The position numbers and the translations under genes were made by a program. From assembly GCA_018806915.1 (NCBI GenBank), contig JAGKQI010000021.1:186001-250000 (forward strand): a DNA stretch of 64,000 nucleotides, read 5' to 3'. Below, in pieces: positions 1-10,805 of this stretch (position 1 is its first letter; each line of letters begins with the position of its first letter). This DNA comes from Phytophthora colocasiae. Lineage: Eukaryota; Oomycota; Peronosporomycetes; Peronosporales; Peronosporaceae. The notes below the pieces were generated by a model. That model searched no databases, was not told the DNA's origin, and saw nothing but the letters and a program-made list of their open reading frames with translations.

Positions 1-1938
1 ATGCGCGGATGATAAAGCACAGCCATCATGATGATTTCCTTGAGGAACATCTCGATCTCGGCTGCTGTAACACTGCGGTCCGGACGGATCTTCTTGATGG
101 CTACACGACGGCCTTTGTATTCGCCCATGAACACTAACCCGAAGCCTCCTTTGCTGATACACCTGCCCATTTTTAGTAGTTTGTGGTCCAGACGGTTCGT
201 GATGATCACTGGGTCGTTCAGGAACACGGGATCTACCTGCACTTGGGTATCGTCGAAGTCGAGAGTGTCGCCAAATTCCTGGGAGTAAAAATCGTTCTTG
301 GAAGAGGACATACGCTGGTTATTCTGGTGGGAGAAATACCGCCAGGCTACGACTGCCACCTCTGCGATAACAAGGGCGCAACCTCCTGCGACTAAGCCGA
401 TAAGTAAAGAATTGGTTCCTCCAGAAGACGTGTCCGCTATAAGGGGAAATAAGTTAGAAAGAAATACAACTGTTTCGAAGGGAAAATACTTGAACATACC
501 TGTTGTCGATGTCTCCGAGGTCACGCAAAAGGTGCGATTGTGTGCAGTTTGCCACGTTCCATCGGTACAAGTAGCAGATTTGTCCGGTAGATCCGAGTCA
601 AAAACTGCCAACGTTTCGATTGCGCTGAATACCGTCGAGCTAATGTTAAAGTCAGTGATGTCATTCTCCGCAATGTACCTGAAGGATAATACATTGTCAG
701 TGTGCAGAAGCAAACAAAATGTCCACATCAGTACACTTACAATTCTTGTAAATTGTCGACGTTGAAGACCACAGTGGGGAATGTTGAAATGCTGTTGTTC
801 GTTAGATTCCTGTTCCAGATAAAGTTAGATTGAGGCAGGGTAAAGAGAAAGAAGGAGCTTTGACTCACAGAACTTGAACTGCACAGAACTGGTTTGAACA
901 AGAGTGAGCAATTGATGAACCAACGTAGGCGGCTGTCAAGTGGTTGGAGGACATATCCCTGCACAAGTCACAACGTGATCAGAATATACCCAAGAAGCTG
1001 TACAATAAGTGGACGTACAAATACTGGACGCTGTCGAGACCCGCAAAGAAATCGTATCCAAACTTGATCATGTTACAGTTTCTCAACGTACTGCAGAAAA
1101 TAATTAGCAAAAAAATTAGAACTGAATGGTGCAAAACTTACATGTTCAGTGTTGTCGAGGGATAAAACGTCGATGCAGTCTGCGTGATGGAAGACATGTC
1201 AATATTCTCCAGCGATCTGTTACACCCCAGGACGTATCACAGTCAGTATTACCCTCTTTTCTCTCAAACTCTTTAAACCTACTCACACTGTTGTGATCCC
1301 AATAGACCCTTCCTCCTCCTTGGCAATTGGCAGCGTTGATCCTGGCAAGCTTTGATCCTGCGGCACGAACGTGATACTCTGTGGGTACGTTCCCTCTCCT
1401 ACAATTCTCCTGTCAACAGTAACCCCAGAACCATCAGTACTTCATAATATATTAATTCCTAAATAGCTACTCACAATGTCGTGAGGTTGGATGGCACCAA
1501 CAGTGTACGGATCGAGTCAATAGCCAATACGTCCGACACCGTGAGACTCGTCGGATAGCTGTCACTGCCCTCGTTCGTCCTAAGTGCGACATGGAATTCC
1601 CACGTCTCCGAATCCGCGTAGTCGCTCAAGCACGAACAGGAGGCATTCACCGCTGTGTAAATTTCGGGACACCCGCCGTTCGGACTCTCCTCGTTCGAAC
1701 GGCGTTGCACCGACGGGACTCCATAGCACATGACGTCGCTGCTTGTGAGGTTGTTCAGGGCGGAATTGACGCCCACCGCCAATTGCGTCTCATTATCCTC
1801 GAAATTGTTGGTGAACCATTCTTGAGCCAAAACTTCGGCCTTCGTGGTGACGGAGGACGACGAGCTCTGTGCAATGACTGCAACGGTATTAAGACTGGCA
1901 AATGGCGCCCAAGACACCAGCAACGGCCATTTCACCAT
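1..1938 (-). CDS. LRR receptor-like TKL kinase, paralogue C (partial, runs off left edge)
   Basis: Secreted-ectodomain, single-pass receptor-like kinase; a role in surface sensing and phosphorylation is inferred. Model, minus strand: 1938-1475, 1409-1287, 1216-1142, 1090-1019, 958-869, 809-741, 678-500, 436-<1. All introns have GT-AG ends. ATG 1938 is chosen because it opens a hydrophobic signal peptide ending VAVIAQ before a serine run; the open frame upstream lacks an ATG. Exon 1 encodes a Cys-containing ectodomain, exons 3-6 each one leucine-rich repeat, exon 7 a juxtamembrane Cys region. Exon 8 holds a transmembrane helix and the kinase N-lobe with glycine loop (SKGGFGLVF) and VAIKK lysine. 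The window ends before HRD and DFG, so catalytic integrity cannot be judged. The exon layout matches the two kinases at 56.8-62.6 kb. Confidence 0.85.
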
Positions 1939-2051
1939 GCCGGACGAGAAGTGAGCAGTAGCTGGTGTTAGGTCGACGAAAACAATTCGACAACTGTCTG
2001 ACTCGCAGTGAATTTTAACCAATCATATAATAGATCATCTCGGTATCAGAT

Positions 2052-2477
2052 GAGGCCCCGCAAAACAAACTGATGCTAGTGTACCTTTTCTGTACGTTTG
2101 AGTTTTCGAGATAATCGCGTTTGAAGTTGACCAATCAAAATTCGTACATAATCGGACATCAAAAGTTTGAAGCCAATAATCACTGGGAAAAGGCTTAAAA
2201 GTACTCTAATTAACCTGCTATTCACACGATCTTTCCATCAATATACAATACATTAAAAACCGAACAATATTGACTCGTCAGCTCTCCTAAACATGTCGAG
2301 ATTTTGGGGTCTTGAAAATGGAGACATATTTTTTAGATGAACACTACTGATCGGCTATTGAATATCTCGAGACGTACTAGGGCTTAAAATAAGCACAAGA
2401 CGCGGCTCTATCGAGTAGTGTGCTTAGTCGCGATTCGTATTTAAATGCGATAGCATCAGTTTGTTTTGCGGGGCCTC
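2052..2477. mobile_element. MITE with 25-bp terminal inverted repeats
   Basis: The ends are perfect inverted repeats of about 25 bp (GAGGCCCCGC at 2052, its complement ending at 2477). AGAT flanks both sides (2048-2051 and 2478-2481), a possible 4-bp target duplication. The 426-bp interior has no coding potential that I can see. Superfamily not assigned. Confidence 0.7.
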
Positions 2478-2481
2478 AGAT

Positions 2482-3633
2482 CAGGGGTTCCGAAAATGTA
2501 ATTGTTATTGCTAGCCAAAAAGGTGCAATAAAAATAATTCTGCATGTTGCACTGCAGGTGTGCCAGAAAATTATTGGGGTTATTGCACCGCAATATATAG
2601 ACGAATGTACCGAAGGTGTATATTGGTAGATTATTGGGGAGATCCTCTAACGATCTTGCGAACTGTACTCGCATTCCACAGCTTGCGATTTACCTTTAGG
2701 AACAAAATGTGTTCCAGATGCAAAGGCGTCATTCCCTGGCGGTACGACCCGAGCACTGCTTTCGCTTGACTAAAGAATTGCTCCACTATGTTCGAGGTAG
2801 GAGCGATGCAGGAGACGTGACCGCGATGTCGTGGCGCATTCTCGCGCTGGCGGCGTGCTTCCTCAAGAGCCACGGATGCAAAACTCTTATCAACAGCAGC
2901 AAGAGCTGCTGGCGCAATTCCTGGCTTTGATCTCCCCGCCACAAGAGGTTCTAGCATTGCCGCTTGTTCCCCTGAAAGATATGCCTCCCGGCCTAGCAGT
3001 ACGTCAACGCAACCATCTTCGAAGTCCCTGCTCTTGACGATTGACGCTGTTGGAGCAAGGGAGCTACCACAGGAACTTGACGGATTAACGCGTCAAAGAG
3101 ATCACGCACATCAAGCAGAGTCAGGTTTTCGCCGGGCTGCAACTGCTTCGACGTCAACTCAAACATCTCGAGGTCGTCCAGCGCATTCATGAGCAGTTTT
3201 TCTTTGCGTGGTGACGGCATCGAGGCCATCACGTCTGCGTCGTTCATTCCAACCAAGAATTCGCGCAGTTCAAAGTAACGACGTACCATTGCAAACGTCG
3301 ACGACCACCGCGTTGATTAGCGCAATACTGGATGAGAAGGATTACTCGTCTAAAGCAATAAAAATAGTAAAACAGATTTCATACGGTTGTTTTGGCTTGA
3401 GGGTTTTTGAACGCTTGGGCAGAGCCTTGGACGACTTTGAGCGTGACGAATTCTTGGATGGAGCCATGGTAGAGGTGCAATTAACCGGTTGGTTGGTTGG
3501 AAGGCACTAGGGTTATTGGTCAGTAAACTTGAAAGTAAATAATTGGAAGCTTCGAAATGTGAACCTGGAAATAAATTATTTTTTCGCTGAAAACGAAAAA
3601 AATAAATAATCAATGACATTTTCGGAACCCCTG
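2482..3633 (-). mobile_element. Decayed hAT transposon with 8-bp target duplication
   Basis: Terminal inverted repeats begin CAGGGGTTCCGAAAATG at 2482, with the complement ending at 3633. The 8-bp direct repeat CCTCAGAT flanks it at 2474-2481 and 3634-3641, the standard hAT duplication. The left copy overlaps the last bases of the neighbouring MITE, so the hAT landed at the MITE edge later. The interior keeps fragments of a minus-strand transposase. Confidence 0.85.
2634..3289 (-). pseudogene. hAT transposase C-terminal remnant
   Basis: The minus-strand frame at 2957-2631 reads a hAT C-terminal dimerisation region (SNIVEQFFSQAK, then a stretch ending LKVNRKLWN). This aligns by eye with the intact hAT protein at 36646-38238 (SNVVERLFSHAG, QKNRALWN). 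The frame at 3289-2993 carries an upstream piece (RDLFDALI). The zinc-finger and catalytic N-terminal parts are absent and the frame is broken, so it cannot make an active transposase. Confidence 0.75.
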
Positions 3634-3641
3634 CCTCAGAT

Positions 3642-4130
3642 ACTACTGTAGTACTACTTTTTGCTATTGATTCCAGTGGAATGGCTTCACTGTGACTTGA
3701 CATGGACCACTAAGGCCAGTGGGAGTCTTTACATCCCTGGGCTTAGGAAGAGTGTTGGTCTCCACGCTGAGTCTCCATAATGGGTCATCTTGTGCGTTCC
3801 CTAGAAATAAAACTACCAGTGCTAGTTAATGCATTCGTCCGCTTGTCCGTTTGTACGGGCGAATACACTGATGACAAGATTCGGCGCCTGGGTCAGCCAA
3901 ATGCGATAATTAACGCTGCTGTTTCGTCTGGGAAACCACAGACACTGAGTGGCGACAACTTTTAACGATACTGATGTCAAGAACTCGCCACTTAAAACCT
4001 GTGGGTACCTACTTGCTACTTGGTATTTGCATTGTGCTGCATAATTCCTTGACTCAACTGTTGTGCGTTCAAAGAGGTAACCTTTGCATATACAGTTCAT
4101 ATTTCCTGCTGCTGTGCAGTATTTACGTTT
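3642..4130. other. Intergenic, nothing recognised
   Basis: Unique-looking AT-moderate sequence between the hAT relic and the left end of the RXLR palindrome. Short open frames here have no recognisable motif. Confidence 0.4.
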
Positions 4131-4333
4131 TTTCATACATTTATTGTCAAAATGAAAAACAGATCCACGCGAAGAAAAACAATGTATATATTGCAGGAGA
4201 CCATTCTTGTGTTCTGCAATAGCTTGTGCACAAAGTTGCATAGCCTATTTCCCAAGTATCTCAGTTGTCCGTAGTTTGTCCTTGATTTTTTTCCCGTCTT
4301 CTCCTTCGTCAACTAGTGTATTGGTCAAGAAAC

Positions 4334-4663
4334 TCAATTGCCCGTAACTTTGTCCTTGACCTTCTCTGTAGCATCCTTAACCTTGTCCTTGACATCTCTG
4401 ACCTTCTCCTTGATCTTCTTCGATGTCCCCGAAACAAAGTCCACCTTCTTGATTAGGTTCACAACACCGTCAGAAACTCCAGGATTGTTCTTCACGTTGA
4501 TGATGAGCGCTTTCCAGTTCTTGCTCAATCTCCTCGTCTGTTCTTGTGGGACATCATCGTCTTGAATGCGGAGGTTGCGCGTCTGCTGCGAGGGATCAGC
4601 GTTGACTTGGATCATGACGAGTGCCATCACAACGAGGACCTTGAGGAAGTTTAAGAAGGCCAT
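4334..4663 (-). CDS. Secreted RXLR-type effector candidate, copy 1
   Basis: A 109-aa protein. Residues 1-22 form a signal peptide (charged/hydrophobic core ending QVNA), followed by RNLR at 29-32, which fits the RXLR motif, then an acidic stretch DDD and EQTRR at 41-45 in the position of the dEER motif. The C-terminal half is lysine-rich and strongly amphipathic, with repeated K-V-K/D-K spacing around residues 80-105, suggesting one long helix; no WY fold is obvious. Such proteins are secreted at the host interface and enter plant cells; that role here is inference. The protein is identical to the copy at 5809-6138. An oomycete initiator lies about 60 bp upstream. Confidence 0.85.
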   Translation of the reverse strand: MAFLNFLKVLVVMALVMIQVNADPSQQTRNLRIQDDDVPQEQTRRLSKNWKALIINVKNNPGVSDGVVNLIKKVDFVSGTSKKIKEKVRDVKDKVKDATEKVKDKVTGN

Positions 4664-4715
4664 TCTGGCGGAGATGATGTGGCCTTAGAGGTAAGTTGGT
4701 TGTGAAGCAGTAGGG

Positions 4716-4731
4716 TAATTTTGGAATGAGC
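4716..4731 (-). promoter_or_regulatory. Oomycete Inr/FPR core promoter, RXLR copy 1
   Basis: The minus strand reads GCTCATTCCAAAATTA, close to the oomycete core GCTCATTYYNCAWTTT. It sits about 55-65 bp upstream of the start codon and is conserved in the other palindrome arm. Confidence 0.7.
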
Positions 4732-4954
4732 TTCGAATGGTAAGGACAAGAGGGGCTCGGTGCAGCTATACGTTAATGGCTTGGACACTAATGAACACTA
4801 TGTGGGCACTAGGCATGCATCCGTATGTACAATAGCTGTTTGACGAAGTTTACTCTGTATTACTCCTGGCATAAAAGTTATTAAAGGTTTGGTAAAGATT
4901 ATTTTCCGGTCGTATTCACGGTCGTATTCATAGTAAACGACTCGAATTCAACGA

Positions 4955-5066
4955 TCGTGTTCAACTCGTCCACGGCAATTATCATTTCGGCAGCAAGCCC
5001 TCTTTGCTGACGAAAATGGTTGCCTTCAAGCCCACTCTGTCCCCGTAACACCAACTAACACTGTTG
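4955..5066 (+). repeat. LINE 3'-end fragment at inner edge of left palindrome arm
   Basis: A short stretch resembling the last codons of the LINE family (LFADENGCLQA-like reading) with its 3' end at the inner edge of the arm. The mirror copy is at 5405-5520. A similar end lies at about 43265. Homology is judged by eye over about 100 bp. Confidence 0.5.
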
Positions 5067-5404
5067 CCCCATGAACTGTATGCATAAGTTACTTCTTTGA
5101 ACGTACAATAGTTTGCTCGTAAGTTGAGATTCTCAATCGCTTGGTTTCTAGGTGTCAAATTTGCTCAGCCTTCGAGTTGCAGTCTTTAATCTCTGATCAA
5201 GCGGCGGTTTAGACATAGGATTAAGCCTGTTTGAAGCCCAGAAGCAGTGCTTCTGGTGTTTGTATACTAATGGTATTGACTTGGACGCGATAATCAACTG
5301 ATGCTCATTTTGACAATAAATGTATGCAAAAGCGTAAATTCCAACCACTTTCAAAGTCAAAGAGACTGTAGAACTTAACGCTAACGTCTTCGCTGCATAT
5401 GAAA
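5067..5404. other. Unique spacer at the centre of the RXLR palindrome
   Basis: About 340 bp separating the two arms, between two inward-facing LINE 3' ends. It contains one extra copy (near 5306) of the ATTTTGACAATAAATGTATG motif found downstream of both RXLR genes. No coding signal. Confidence 0.6.
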
Positions 5405-5740
5405 CTACGGCAACAGTTGGTGTTACGGGGACAGAGTGGGCTTGGAGGCAACCATTTTCGTCAGCAAAGAGGGCTTGCTGCCGAAATGATAATTGCCGTG
5501 GACGAGTTGAACACGATCGTTGAATTCGAGTCGTTTACTATGAATACGACCGTGAATACGACCGGAAAATAATCTTTACCAAACCTTTAATAACTTTTAT
5601 GCCAGGAGTAATACAGAGTAAACTTCGTCAAACAGCTATTGTACATACGGATGCATGTCTAGTGCCCACATAGTGTTCATTAGTGTCCAAGCCATTAACG
5701 TATAGCTGCACCGAGCCCCTTCTTGTCCTTACCATTCGAA

Positions 5741-5756
5741 GCTCATTCCAAAATTA
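5741..5756 (+). promoter_or_regulatory. Oomycete Inr/FPR core promoter, RXLR copy 2
   Basis: GCTCATTCCAAAATTA, matching the oomycete initiator consensus about 55-65 bp before the start codon of the plus-strand copy. Confidence 0.7.
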
Positions 5757-5808
5757 CCCTACTGCTTCACAACCAACTTACCTCTAAGGCCACATCATCT
5801 CCGCCAGA

Positions 5809-6138
5809 ATGGCCTTCTTAAACTTCCTCAAGGTCCTCGTTGTGATGGCACTCGTCATGATCCAAGTCAACGCTGATCCCTCGCAGCAGACGCGCAACCT
5901 CCGCATTCAAGACGATGATGTCCCACAAGAACAGACGAGGAGATTGAGCAAAAACTGGAAAGCGCTCATCATCAACGTGAAGAACAATCCTGGAGTTTCT
6001 GACGGTGTTGTGAACCTAATCAAGAAGGTGGACTTTGTTTCGGGGACATCGAAGAAGATCAAGGAGAAGGTCAGAGATGTCAAGGACAAGGTTAAGGATG
6101 CTACAGAGAAGGTCAAGGACAAAGTTACGGGCAATTGA
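5809..6138 (+). CDS. Secreted RXLR-type effector candidate, copy 2
   Basis: A 109-aa secreted protein identical to the minus-strand gene at 4334-4663: signal peptide 1-22, RNLR at 29-32, EQTRR at 41-45, lysine-rich amphipathic C-terminus. The two genes are divergent with start codons 1.1 kb apart on the arms of the palindrome. Twenty bases after the stop codon the arm is interrupted by a MITE, so the 3' UTR and polyadenylation context differ from those of copy 1. Identity of the protein implies recent duplication or arm-to-arm gene conversion. Confidence 0.85.
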   Translation: MAFLNFLKVLVVMALVMIQVNADPSQQTRNLRIQDDDVPQEQTRRLSKNWKALIINVKNNPGVSDGVVNLIKKVDFVSGTSKKIKEKVRDVKDKVKDATEKVKDKVTGN

Positions 6139-6158
6139 GTTTCTTGACCAACACACTA

Positions 6159-6587
6159 CCGTCCTTCCCCGCACACTGCGACTAGGCGCTATAATGAAGA
6201 GATTACTATGTTAAGCAAATATTCGGTTTAAACGCCTAGGCGTTATACAACGAACAAAAGTGCAATGTTTGTCGGGCGAGAGTCAGGGTTCACTTTGCTG
6301 TGGTGGTGTAGGCCCGACCCTCCTATGATAGTGCAGTTTCGACGTTTGCTTTTGCCCATGGTGCTTGAAATGCGGTCTGTGCAAACAAAGAGAGATTGAT
6401 GTCGAGCTCTGTTGGCCAACCATCCCTTCCGTCTGTGGTTTAAGGGCTAATTTCAAAGCACGCACTATTGCTAACAAGGAAGTAGGCGTTCTATTCTGCT
6501 ATGTGCTCTATTCGAACATTTGTGTGTGAATTCGACAATTCCCGATTTTAGACATAGCGCATAGTCGCAGTGTGCGGGGGAAGACGG
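6159..6587. mobile_element. 429-bp TA-flanked MITE inside the right palindrome arm
   Basis: Terminal inverted repeats of about 31 bp (CCGTCCTTCCCCGCACACTG at 6159; CCGTCTTCCCCCGCACACTG on the complement at 6587) are flanked by TA at 6157-6158 and 6588-6589. The left arm of the palindrome preserves the empty site with a single TA at 4314-4315, which fixes the boundaries. Tc1/mariner-type target choice; no coding capacity. Confidence 0.9.
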
Positions 6588-6762
6588 TAGTTGACGAAGG
6601 AGAAGACGGGAAAAAATCAAGGACAAACTACGGATACTTGGGAAATAGGCTATGCAACTTTGTGCACAAGCTATTGTAGAACACAAGAATCAATTAATGG
6701 TCTCCAGCAATACATTGTTTTTGTTTTTCATTTTGACAATAAATGTATGAAAAAACAGAAAG

Positions 6763-7303
6763 AAGCACAATTGCGGAACGCTAACATTTATTATCTTGGA
6801 TTGCATCTTGTGCACTTCCAAATAAGTACTGCTGGCTACTATTTAACAGTTTGGTGACTTATTCAGCAACAACTGCCACCACAGAAGGCTTGCAGGCAGT
6901 GTCGCTAGCATTTTGAGAGGTCCGGTTGCCAATTCCATTGGCAACTGATAAACATTATTCAACACGAATGGTTCTCCTCCCAACTGCTCAAGACAAGTTG
7001 AAAACTCTCATTTCAGCGGAATGCTGGGGGCAACTTCAATTCATGTACGGTTTACTGTCACAGTACATGATTTCCACTGTAGTGAACCACTAAAGCTTCA
7101 CGGCTACAACCTGGTCACCATGCCGAGGACTACTGTTTTTGCTGTCTGCAATGCTGCCTCAGCACCCGCCAGTTCCGTGACGAAGGTCTCGCCAACATTT
7201 TTTGGGGGGGCAAACATTGGTCGTGTTATATTGTCTTCTCGATAAGCGGATACATAGCTGGTGCTAACTAAACTACTAATACAAAGCTATTTGAAAACCT
7301 GCC
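6763..7303. other. Intergenic with a dispersed repeat
   Basis: No gene seen. About 80 bp at 6900-6980 recurs in inverted orientation at 43165-43245, next to the truncated LINE there, so it is probably LINE 3'-flanking repeat sequence. Confidence 0.5.
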
Positions 7304-10300
7304 TTATCCAAGGGGAAGCGGAGGGGGCTGAAGAAGTCCATTGCTGTCGAGGAGTAGCCTGGGAATGCGACGAGTAAAGAGTCGAGGGTTCGACAAAATA
7401 AACCGTCCTAAACGCGAATGCTGGGGAAATTGTTGGAGGCATTCATTCAGTCGGGCTCGGGCACGAGATCCAGAACGACGGTGTAGTGCGCGAAAGTGTG
7501 CACTGAAGACCGAGTAAATATGATAAAGTGTCCTCTTAGCCTCCAGAGGGGGTTGATCTTCAAAGAGGTGTTTGTTCCGAGCAATCCAGATGCTATGGAG
7601 CGTAATACTACGCAGTTGGGACCATAAAAGGCCAAGCTCGTCAGAGTTAGCCTGAACTCGAGAGGTCCACATCGGCTCGGTAGGAATACAAACGAGAGTC
7701 CAGGAGATCGTGACGATGAGCGTATGCCAGTCGGCACGAATGAGTTGCCAAAGTGACCGCGCTCGTTGGCATTCAAAGAATAAGTGGCGCTCGGTCTCAA
7801 TAGCCGAGCAACCCGGATACCCGCAATTCATCGCCCTGGGTGAGGAGCGTTGTAAGAACCAAAACCGTGATTTTGTCGGAAGAAGTTTCCAACCCAGTCG
7901 AAATTGTAAATCAGCATACACGGGTAGCATGACCAGGCGGAGATCCTTGAGACGTTGAACTGCGGTGATTATGGTGTTGAGCGAAGTGCCGGTGCTATGG
8001 CAGGAAATCGGGTGTTCGTTTACAATGGTTCGTCGATCGGTGAAAAGAGTACGCAGTACCTCCTTAGTAACTGTGGGGAAATGGACCGCAACTCCATTGT
8101 GTAATAGTCCCTTTAACGGAATCAAAGCACTGCATCGGGCCGGGCCAAATACGACTTCCTGTGCGCCTAGAATCGAATGGTCCAAAGCGCTTAGGTCCTG
8201 ATACAGCAGTAGTAGGTGTCGAATCCGAACGCGTAGATTCCACTCTGGTAAACTTAAGAGAAATCGGCTTAGAAAATCTGTCGCCGTTGGCCACGACTTC
8301 GAGAAAAAATCCATGAGACAGCGGCATTGTGTAGATGCAGCAAAGTCAAGGCGGAAGCGTCTGCTGAGCCGGGTGGACTGGAGCACCGACTGTCGATGGT
8401 TTCCCTGTTGGATTTGAAGGAGCGGGTGGGCGCTGTGCCAGAAATTGGCGTGGAGAAGAGCTTCACGTTGAAACGTCAACTCGTCTGTGGACTGAAGTTG
8501 TAGATGGGGGATAGAGGAGAACACGAGCCACGAGAACTGCCACCAAGGAGGAATACTGCAAAACGGAATAATCTGCAAACGCTTGGAGTAGGGGCATGAT
8601 AGAAAGTCGAAGAGCGTGAAATGTAACTCGGGTGGGAGAACACTGGCGATCAAGGATGCACTACAAGCTTTCCAGGGTTCATCGGCCGACATCAAAAAGA
8701 GCTGTTGGAGTAACAACGCACGTTGCGTCGAGCAGGTTGCCTCAATGTTGGGCATTTGAAGCCTTCCGCGGTTGAAAGGAAGATAGCAGATACTCGGTTT
8801 CGCCAGTTTTACAAAATGCCTCCCGTTGTCGCTCCGGCGCGTTAGCAGGTAACGTTCACAAAGCCCTTGTAGGCGGCGGATAATGACCCGTGATAACGTG
8901 AAATGCGGAGTAAAATGCCACAGAACCGAAAGCACCATTGCGTTGAGAATCAAGAGACGTCCGCGATAAGTACGAGCGTGACTCCCCCATCGTGATAGTC
9001 GAAAATATACTTGAGATTCCAGAGAGGAACACACCGCCCCCGGATCGACGTCAGGACCAAAAGTAACGCCCAAATAAATCACAGAGGGAGAAGAGCCTAC
9101 CCCAAACGGAGTATCAGTTGCTGGGATCGTGTCTCCGGCAAAGGATATAAGCTGCGACTTGGACAGATTCAATCTGGCCCCTGACCCAGCACAGTAGAGC
9201 TCCACGAGATCCACTTGCATCTTGAGCCCATCGAGTGAGTGTGATAGAAGCGTCGAGTCGTCAGCAAAGTAAAGGCCTGTGCTCGCGTGGCTTGGAGTGA
9301 TGGGGATCCCTGCCTCGGGCAGTGCTCGGAGAAGATTGCCGAGCGGTTCGATGGAAAGCACAAAGAGTAGCGAAGAGAGTGGATCCCCTTGCTTAACCCC
9401 CCGAGAAGGTTTTAATACTTCCTGTAGGACACCGTTGAGTGACAACGCAGCTTCCGTGTGGGAATACAACAGCTTGACCCACTTACAAAATGCTGGTCCA
9501 CAACCAACGCGCTCCAGTATTCGAAACAAATAATCCCAGTTCACCCGGTCATAAGCTTTAGCAAAATCCAAGAACAGCGCGTACCCTTGTTGTCCTCGGC
9601 GGCGGAGAAGGTCTTGCAGATCCTGGAGGTACCGAATGTGATGGTGTAGAGACCGCCCACGAACGAAGCCTTTTTGCTCAGGATGAATAAGCTGCGGAAG
9701 AAGCCGTTGCAACCGGTAAGCTAAGGCTTTTGACAAAATCTTCACATCCACTTGCATCAATGAGATCGGGCGGTAGTTGCTTGGGTCTCGTCGGTCTCCT
9801 TTTTTATATAGCAGGGAGACAGAAGACTTTCTCTGAGAGGCGAGGAGGTGGCCACGACGCAGCTGATGCTCGAATACAACAGCAAGTACTGCACCAAAAG
9901 CTTCCGGATCTAGCTGATACAAGACTGGACCTAAGCCATCCAACCCTGGAGCCGAGTTACGGCGAAGATGCCGAATCGTTGCAGCGAGTTCATCCGCAGT
10001 AATTGGAGCGTCTAGCCGTTCTGCGTCCGGAGCCGGAAGTGATTTGTGAATCGTGTCCAGGAGCGTATTCATTGCACCCGGGGCGGCGTCTGGCGCGTCG
10101 TCGAGATAGCGGGCATCGCCGAAAATGGTTCCCCAGTGGCGACGAAAATGTTCGCTAATATCGGTCGGGTCATTAGATTCCCTGCCATTCTCCAGTAGAA
10201 CACCAGGAATGGCTGTAGAGCGTAGAGATACGCTGGGTGGCCGAAAAAAATACGACGTAGACGCTTCCATTTGACTAGCATGAAAATCAAAGCCGTCGTC

Positions 10301-10805
10301 CTGCTGACGATCGCCAGCATCTTGCTCTAGCGCTTCGACCGTCGCCATAATCTCGGCCAGCTTAGCCGCGTTATCTGGTGATGGATCTGAAGTGTGTACA
10401 CGTTCAGCCTCTAATAATTGAACTCGACATCCGCTGATGAGGTCACTGGCGATCTTGTCCTGCCGATCTTGGGCTACGCGGAGTTTAGATTTGATTCGTC
10501 TCTTCCAGCCTTCCCAAACTGACCCGGGATTCGTGGCAGAACCCAATGTTATTCGTAAATTGCGAATCTCTTGGACGATATCGCGTCGAACACCGTCATC
10601 ATCCAGTGTTCGTGGTTTTAAACGCCAATATCCTGGTCCCGGCCGCCTCTGGGGCGGACCCAAAAGTAAACGGACAGCCAAGTGATCACCGGTATACGGT
10701 GCTTGAAAATATTTAGCAGCCTCAAAAGATGAATCCACCCAACTGTCGCTAACGAAGATGTAATCTAGGCGGTTGATTCGAGGAAGAGGACCCGAAAAAA
10801 TTCCG
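7304..10805 (-). pseudogene. L1/Tx1-like LINE ORF2 (endonuclease end, RT, zinc knuckle), 5'-truncated
   Basis: One uninterrupted frame of over 1160 codons encodes the replication protein of a non-LTR retrotransposon. In order: the C-terminal end of an AP-type endonuclease (RLDYIFVS and GDHLAV near residues 17-50), reverse transcriptase at about 330-600 with LDFAKAYD and catalytic FADD (518-521), and near residue 1040 a Cys/His cluster of the zf-RVT type (CGYPGC...HLFFEC). The endonuclease N-terminus and any ORF1 are missing because a Gypsy LTR abuts the frame at 10806. The open frame suggests the truncation is recent. Without a full endonuclease it cannot mobilise itself. Confidence 0.9.

Larger units (their letters stand above)
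4130..5066. repeat. Left arm of RXLR-gene palindrome
   Basis: The reverse complement of this block recurs at 5405-6762, centred near 5236. Differences are a few substitutions and single-base indels plus one 429-bp MITE present only in the right arm. The arm holds the whole minus-strand gene, its promoter and, at its inner end, a LINE 3'-end fragment. Confidence 0.9.
5405..6762. repeat. Right arm of RXLR-gene palindrome
   Basis: Mirror copy of 4130-5066, carrying the plus-strand RXLR gene. It is longer than the left arm only because of the MITE at 6159-6587; removing that restores collinearity, and similarity fades past about 6762. Confidence 0.9.
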
